From Dastarcus helophoroides (lineage: Eukaryota; Arthropoda; Insecta; Coleoptera; Bothrideridae), in assembly GCA_028583605.1 (NCBI GenBank), contig CM053332.1, positions 16,217,267 to 16,281,266 of the forward strand: a stretch of DNA of 64,000 nucleotides, given 5' to 3'. A model generated the notes under the pieces. That model worked only from the letters and a program-made list of their open reading frames with translations, was not told where the DNA came from and searched no databases. How positions within the stretch are numbered: position 1 is the first letter of the stretch; every line of letters starts with the position of its first letter. Made by a program: the position numbers and the translations under genes. Shown one piece after another: positions 58,284 to 64,000 of the stretch.

Positions 58284-58740
58284 ATTTCAATAAAATGGGA
58301 TTTCAAAAAATCTCAAAAACGTCGAAATTTTCCAAAGTAAATTTGCTAGGCTATTTGTCTTTGTACAAAAATTCAGAAATTCAAAAAATAATTTCACAGT
58401 TTTAACTTTTTTATCAAAACGATCGACCAAATTTTGAGGAAAAGGCAAATTTTGAAAAATAAGTCGAAATTTAAAAAAATTCGGATTTTAAAAAAGTGGA
58501 AATTTTCAGAAAAGGTCGAATTATGAAAAATGGAAATTTTGAAGAAAAAAAACGAAAAATTTAAAACAAAAATTCAATATTTTAAAGAGATCAGATTTTG
58601 ATAAGAAAGAAGTCACTTTTTAATGATGAATTCGAAATTTTAAAATGAAGAGACGAACTTTGCAAAGAAAAGCAGAATTTTGAAGAAAAAATCTAGCAAG
58701 TTTGAAAAGAAAATCTGGTTAAATATAAATTTTTGATCGA
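58284..58740. repeat. A-rich degenerate minisatellite
   Basis: Same simple-sequence class as elsewhere. No gene. Confidence 0.65.
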
Positions 58741-59998
58741 CTGCTGTAACCAAGAAGAGTAAACTCACACCCAGCGCTTAGTAAGACTTCAATCATTGAG
58801 TACTCATTGAAAAATATTGAAAATATAGCGAAAATATGCATCGTCCTTGAATTTTAAGCGAAATATGTAGTAACTGGTGAAAATGGGTTAAATATGCATT
58901 TGTTTATGCATATAGATCCGGTTTCTAGTTATCACGATTATACTTTAAAAATAAAAATAAAGAATGTCTTAAGAAGATAGATTTTATATAATTTTCTCTC
59001 GTGTATTCTCCTCGTAAAAAACCTTTTCGAATACTGCAATCCCCTTAATACGAAAGCAAATCAAAGGACCTTCATATACGGCAGAAACAACCAACTATTC
59101 TGTATAATATTTGATTTTCCAGGAAGTAAAGCTTCATTTAAAGTTTTCAGTTGGAGTTTCCTGAGAATGTACTCCTCAATTTACACATCCTCGTATTCGA
59201 ATCAAGTTCTCTGTTAACATAATGTGCCAGTTCTAAGTAAAAGGGTTTATTTCCTTGCTTAAACTGAAAAAGATATTTTAACGTTTTATTTATGTTGCTG
59301 GATCCCTAGAAGACGTTTTAAATTAAAGCAGCGAAGATGTTTAAAACAGCGAAGATATTTAACTTCAATTTTGCAAGCTTAAAAGATTTTTTTTCCAATC
59401 AGATGCTTATGCGAGGATTCTAATCAAAGTAACCATTTATATTACGATACTTTAATCGAAATTCCAAGAAATTCGTAATTGAATTTAAAATTTTAGCTGA
59501 AGACCTGCCGAGTTAAGCTGAATGTCAAAGTAAGAAAAATAGTGCCTTCATCTTGTCTTAGCATGTAATGAGTTTGTTGCTTTAAAATTGTGATATTTAT
59601 TTTATGGGTAGGTAGATAACATAAAAACTTTCAATCTTGGAAAGGTTCCCATTCCCTAATAAAACATAACTCACGATCTAAATTTGGGAGAAGCCTCGAA
59701 AAAGCCAAATAAACTGAACGAATAAAATTCCCCTCGTACTCGAAGTGTATTAAGATTTTTGCGCAGTAAAAACTTATGTCATTTTCAGTAGTCAACATCT
59801 AGTACGTCATTCGGTCACAGTTAATTACTTTCTAAATTAAATTCTTAAAAAACTCGTCTACTTTACCCCCCACATCATTATTGGTAAAACAGCTTATTCT
59901 GGATGCATAAAAAGCTAATTACATTTTAATCTCTCAAATCTGCCTGTACAAGGAGAAAAACTTTGCGCGTAAATGCCTTAATAAAAGATTGATTTCAG
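58740..59998. other. End of the 21.5-kb intron, mostly unique
   Basis: 58800-58930 has an ATGCAT-containing repeat fragment like that at 8270-8400. The rest up to the exon at 59999 is unique sequence with no recognised element. Confidence 0.5.
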
Positions 59999-60159
59999 CA
60001 AGAATCCGATGGGAACGGAATACCATCTCTCACCCTGCCAAGCATTAGCGAGGATGACGAAAATGCTCACGAGGAAGGAGAAGCATCACCCTTATCACCT
60101 AACCGATCGCCCATCCACGCAGCAACAAATAGCCCCAGGCATGCTAAATTTAACTTGAG
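59999..60159 (+). CDS. Elk: Elk-type K+ channel, post-CNBHD linker exon
   Basis: This 161-bp exon was recognised from its splice signals and reading frame. The acceptor is gatttcag at 59991-59998 and the donor is G|GTATGT at 60160. Phase 0 entry gives QESDGNGIPSLTLPSISEDD, an acidic stretch, then SPLSPNRSPIHAATNSPRHA. LPSISEDDEN directly after the CNBHD is what I recall for insect Elk proteins, and its start fits the phase of the preceding exon. The segment is hydrophilic, Ser/Pro-rich and acidic, so it is probably a disordered cytoplasmic tail with candidate phosphorylation sites. The exon ends in phase 2, so at least one more exon lies beyond; none was recognised before 64000. Confidence 0.88.
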
Positions 60160-60835
60160 GTATGTAATTTAGAAATCCCTAATAGCATTACCGTAAGCCG
60201 CCTTTGTGGGTAATTTAATAAAAATCTGATACACCTTAAAAGAGACGAAAGACACTGAAAAGAAAAACGAAGAGGTTGCTCATTAGATGAGGGATTTATC
60301 ACATCCCTCATCTGTATCATATCTTGTAATTTAATCAAATACTGTTTAATTTAATAACAATTTGTAATGAAATACATTTCAAGTTTGCTAATCTCCTAAT
60401 TAAATATTAAACCCTCGATAAAATCTTTTTTTTCCTGGTTAATTCCAACTGGTGTTCAGGACTATTTGTTTTTGCAAACGCGAGGGTTTGTTTATTTACG
60501 AAAACGCGGCACGCGTTAAATTCCTTAGTTCTGAGCAGCCTTGGCCCTTTGGCTTCATAAATTATGGCACATGTTTTCACAATTGTTACGCCTTTTTGTG
60601 CCCCGAAATAACGGTTCGTGCATAAATTACAATTAGGCAGACTTGACATGCCACCTTTCATTAAATAATGCGATTAGGGAAGGTCTTTTTTAAAAAATAG
60701 CTTACTAATCAATTAAGGCATTATTTTGACACATCCTAGCATCATTAATTCTTAAGAGTTTACAGCTTGATAGTTTTGAAAAAGATAATTTTTTAAATAA
60801 GTAAAAATCAACAACAGTTGAAAAACCTTAAGAAG
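60160..60835. other. Intron after the tail exon, with a small hairpin
   Basis: Unique sequence. Near 60287-60315 agatgaggga and tccctcatct form a perfect 10-bp stem with a 9-nt loop. Minus-strand frames at 60150-60338 and 60407-60661 have no recognisable features. Confidence 0.45.
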
Positions 60836-60918
60836 TATCTCTCTGGAGATGATAGGTTGGGTATCGAAACGCGTTAGAGCAACCTTTGTTGTGTTTTTTA
60901 ATTTTTCTTGGTTTCTTT
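60836..60918 (+). repeat. Family A snapback repeat, core and inner right arm
   Basis: gtatctctctggagatgata to tttttcttggtttc. The outer arm is missing. Confidence 0.85.
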
Positions 60919-60919
60919 T

Positions 60920-62080
60920 TCTGTCAATTATTTTTTCAAAAATCGTTGCAAAACATCTTATGTTTTAAAATTATTACGTTAAACTCGAAATCCAGAGTCA
61001 GGAATTTTAATTTTATTTTCAAATTTGTCCTAATACCGACATGATTAATTTGTTTTTCGAAATTTTGAGATTCTGCTATAAATTCTTCAATTTTTTTCAA
61101 TATTTCAACTTTTTCATAATTTCCATTTTTACTTTTGTAACAGATTCAATTGTAAAGTCAAACATCCAAGAAAAATTTTATTTTAATCTACATCGACTTT
61201 TCTTAGCAAAATTTTTATTTGAATTTTTAGTTTTTTTGGGTGTATTGTCCAACAACTCAAAATTTCGACTTTTTGTAGACAGTTTGGGCTTTTCTCAAAG
61301 TGTCCTAAATTATTTACGAACTCTCATTTATTTTTAAATTTAATTAAAGCCTGATCTCCAAACTATCCTGAATGGGGCGAAATTTCCACTTTAAATTCAA
61401 AATTAAAAAAAAAAACATTAAACTAGAACATTTCTGAAAGGAGTAAAAGTTTTTCGGAAAAATTTGGAATTTATAATAATTATTTCGAGATGAAGAGAGA
61501 AGAGTAGAGAAAAAATGGACTTATAGAAAATATTTAAAAAATTAAGCTTGAAAACAAAGTTGAAGAAACGAAAAAAAAATTAAATATAAAGGAAAACTTT
61601 TAATTTTGTATTTAAATTGAAAATTTAGTTTAAAATGCAAAATTAAAAGTGTAAACTAGATCAGTTTAAAGACAACATTTTGAGAAAAAATAAATAAGTA
61701 AAAATCTTTTGATACAGATAAATGCTACAAATTGAGGGTTTTAACCCCTAATTTTTAGAAAAAAAGTTTAAATCAGAATATTAAATGAATATCCAACGTT
61801 TTGACAAAATAATGCAGTTTTAGCAAATAACTAAATAAAAAACTTTGGGTAGATCCGAAAATTGAAAATTTTAAGCACCAATTTTCATAAACAACTTTAG
61901 AATCCAGAATTCTGGAGAAAAACTAAGTTTTGATAAAACATTTATAATTTTAGCAAATTTTTGAGATTAAACTTTAAATTTGGAAAAAAAACTAAGAGCT
62001 TTCGAAAAAAATATAGTTAGTTTTAAAAAAGTTAATTTTTTAAATAGGAGAAAATGGACAACAGTTAAAAAACCTTAAGA
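60920..62080. repeat. Degenerate minisatellite, T-rich then A-rich
   Basis: Switches from T-rich (to about 61340) to A-rich (from about 61400). The + frame at 61041-61337 is Phe/Leu-rich noise. Confidence 0.65.
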
Positions 62081-62210
62081 AGTATCTCTCTGAAGATGAT
62101 AGCTTGGCTATTGAAACGCATTAGTTGTGTTTTTAATTTTTCTTGGTTTCAGGGGACAAGATTTGTATTTCAATTTTTGAAGATAACCAAGGACCAAAAG
62201 TTTCACCAAA
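62081..62210 (+). repeat. Family A snapback repeat, right half
   Basis: agtatctctctgaagatgat to ggaccaaaagtttcaccaaa. The aagaagtatctctctg junction and the sequence just before it (caacagtt-aaaaaccttaag) also precede the copy at 60836, so the two share a longer duplicated segment. Confidence 0.88.
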
Positions 62211-63352
62211 CTTTTAAAGCAAATTTTGAAAAAAAAATTCGAAATTTCAAAAAAAATTAAGATTTTCAAGAAAAAAATACTAAAAACAATGAATCTTTCG
62301 AAAAAAAGTTGAAATATACAAAAACTTAAAAGCACCGACGTCTTTAACAAAATTAAAAATGTTGCATACCGTTCAAAAAAGTCGGAAAAAAGTTGACGTT
62401 TTAACACAATGTCACAAGGGAAAAAAATCCAAATTTTTGAATAAAGTGGAAAGTTTCGGAAAAGTCGAAATTTTCAACAAAGTTTCGGAAAAGTGAAAAC
62501 TTAAAAATAGGTTACATTTTAAAAAAATAAGAAATTCGGGAGTAAATATTTTGAAAAAATGTCGGAATTCTTAAAAAAGTTAACGTTTCCAAAAAGTGTC
62601 AACATTTTCGAAAATAGAATCTTACTTTTTAAATCGAAATTAAAGTGAACAAGTAAAGATTTTAAAGAAAGTCGAAAAGAAGTAAAAAGTCTTTTAAAAA
62701 ACCCAAATTTTGACAAGAAGTCGAAATTCTGTAAAAAAGAGTTTAACTTTTGAAATAAAATGGAAATTTTAAGAAATACAACCCCTCAAAAATCTAAACA
62801 TTTTTAAAAATTTTCATTGTCAAGCTTTTAAAGAAATCTAAAATTTTCGAAAGTCAAAAATTTTAAGAAATCCCAAATTAGAAGAAAAGTCGAAATTTTC
62901 GAAAAAATCGACATTTGCAAAAAAGGAGAAAGTTTCAGAAACGTTAAAACCTAAAAAAAGGCTAAATTTTAAACAAGTGGGAACTTTGGGAGTAAATATT
63001 TTGAAAAAATGTCGAAATTCTAAAAGTCAACATTTTCAAAAAGTGTCGACATTTTCGAAAATAGAATCAAACTTTTTGTATCGAAATTAAAGAAAACGAT
63101 TTTTTTTTAATAAGTATTTTAGAGAAAGTTGAAGCTTTGGGATAAAGTCCAAAGTATTTAAAAAAACCCAAATTTTGACAAGAAGTCGATATTTTGTAAA
63201 AAAAAGTTTAATTTTTGAGATAAGATGGAAATTTTGAAAAAGTACAACCTCCCGAAAGATTAAACATTTTAAAAAATTTCCATTGTCAAGCTTTCGAGGA
63301 AATCTAAAATTTTCAAAAGAACAATTTTGAGAAAACCCGAAATTTTTTTTGT
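62211..63352. repeat. A-rich minisatellite with a 450-bp tandem duplication
   Basis: ggagtaaatattttgaaaaa occurs at 62539 and 62989 within longer matching segments (about 62440-62830 and 62925-63310), both including cattttcgaaaatagaatc. Confidence 0.8.
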
Positions 63353-63382
63353 GGATAACCAAGGACCAGTCTGCGCCACCAA
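63353..63382 (+). repeat. Family A snapback repeat, tip fragment
   Basis: Only gataaccaaggaccagtctg plus cgccaccaaag remains. Confidence 0.7.
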
Positions 63383-64000
63383 AGTTAAAGCTTTCTAATG
63401 CAAATTAAAAAGTCAGTACATATATGAATAAAACGAATCAAATTTACTTTTAAGTAAATTATTTTTACGTCAAATGTAGAAAATTTTACCCGAAGAGTGT
63501 CATCTCACTGAACAATCCCGGAGTTCTTTTTGAAGAAGCTTCTTTGGTGGATATGTAAAGATTTTTTGATTTATAGGTTATTCTCATAGACTTGACTTTA
63601 GACTTAAAATTTAGATTTTTTCTGGACATTTTGACATATTCATTTAATGTAGAAAAAAATTTCCAAACTTGGAACTAAAAATGTTGACTTTTTTAAAATT
63701 TTGAACTTCATCTCGAATTTCTTGCTCGGAATTTCGGGTATAAACTGGTAAACCAATAAAAAATATTAACAAAAAAATGTAGCAATAAATATTAAAAATT
63801 CTTTGATATTTGGACAAATATGAGATGTGATTATTACGATACCCACGCCTTCGTGAAAGGTTTACATCCAGACATTTTGAATTTTTTCTGTAAAAATTGG
63901 ATTTTCTTTCATTTCGAGCTTTCGCTCAGCCTTTCGATTCTTTTCTAAGTTTATAGTAAAATTTTAATATCTACTTGGACAATTTCAAAATCATGATAAA
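63383..64000. other. AT-rich intron, nothing recognised
   Basis: Partly T-rich simple sequence (63600-63740), otherwise unique. No exon recognised. Confidence 0.4.

Larger units (their letters stand above)
38463..59998 (+). other. Elk intron of 21.5 kb packed with repeats
   Basis: Intron between the CNBHD exon and the tail exon, in matching phase 0. It contains a pogo-like MITE, T-rich minisatellite with 157-bp higher-order units, a 5.6-kb Ty3/gypsy element in the antisense orientation, a satellite of about nine 328-bp units, and a 1.33-kb tandem duplication. No further exon was recognised apart from a short exon-like island at 53881, which is listed separately. Confidence 0.85.

Overview
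The window reads as nuclear DNA of an arthropod, most likely an insect. It is very AT-rich, about a third to half of it is transposon or tandem-repeat sequence, and its only host gene is split into short exons with GT-AG introns of up to 21.5 kb. There are no rRNA, tRNA or CRISPR features that I can support.

Host gene: five exons of an Elk-type (KCNH / ether-a-go-go-like) voltage-gated potassium channel lie on the + strand at 28383-28565, 29053-29252, 36396-36645, 38191-38462 and 59999-60159. Their splice phases join without a break. They encode the pore and selectivity filter, S6, the C-linker, the cyclic-nucleotide-binding homology domain (CNBHD) and the start of the cytoplasmic tail. The upstream exons (PAS domain, S1-S5) and the 3' end are not visible, so nearly all of the window is introns of this gene.

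Mobile DNA, left to right: a 54-bp-arm hairpin (1.9 kb); a large foldback element (2.7-3.76 kb); a nearly complete 2.2-kb Tc1/mariner-superfamily element with 424-bp terminal inverted repeats (TIRs) and one frameshift (5495-7727); a composite element of about 6.4 kb bounded by long inverted repeats and holding a decayed DDE_Tnp_4/Harbinger-like transposase plus nested elements (8.93-15.31 kb); a hAT element with a clean 8-bp target-site duplication (TSD) (17376-19791); a TIR-MITE (23.7-24.4 kb); a 259-bp TIR element (30851-31109); a truncated non-LTR retrotransposon fragment between mariner-like inverted repeats (36.92-38.01 kb); a pogo-like MITE (38932-39204); and a decayed Ty3/gypsy retrotransposon on the minus strand with both LTRs (42629-48196).

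Dispersed and tandem repeats: a palindromic snapback family, called family A here, occurs about 17 times from 17 to 63 kb. Most of the remaining intron is a degenerate, strand-switching A/T-tract minisatellite (unit close to GACTTTTTTCAAAATTTC or its complement). Out of it have grown higher-order tandem arrays: 157-bp units at 40.26-41.15 kb, about 328-bp units at 49.95-53.0 kb, and a 1.33-kb duplication at 54.3-56.95 kb.

Most unusual signal: family A arms, and an unrelated repeat at 659-703 (minus strand), share a fold that resembles a hammerhead ribozyme: CTGANGA-N, a 6-bp stem, GAA, a palindromic ACG(CG)T, T, and a 4-bp closing stem that differs between the two families but stays paired. 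The one extra base after CTGANGA departs from the classic core, so catalytic activity is unproven.
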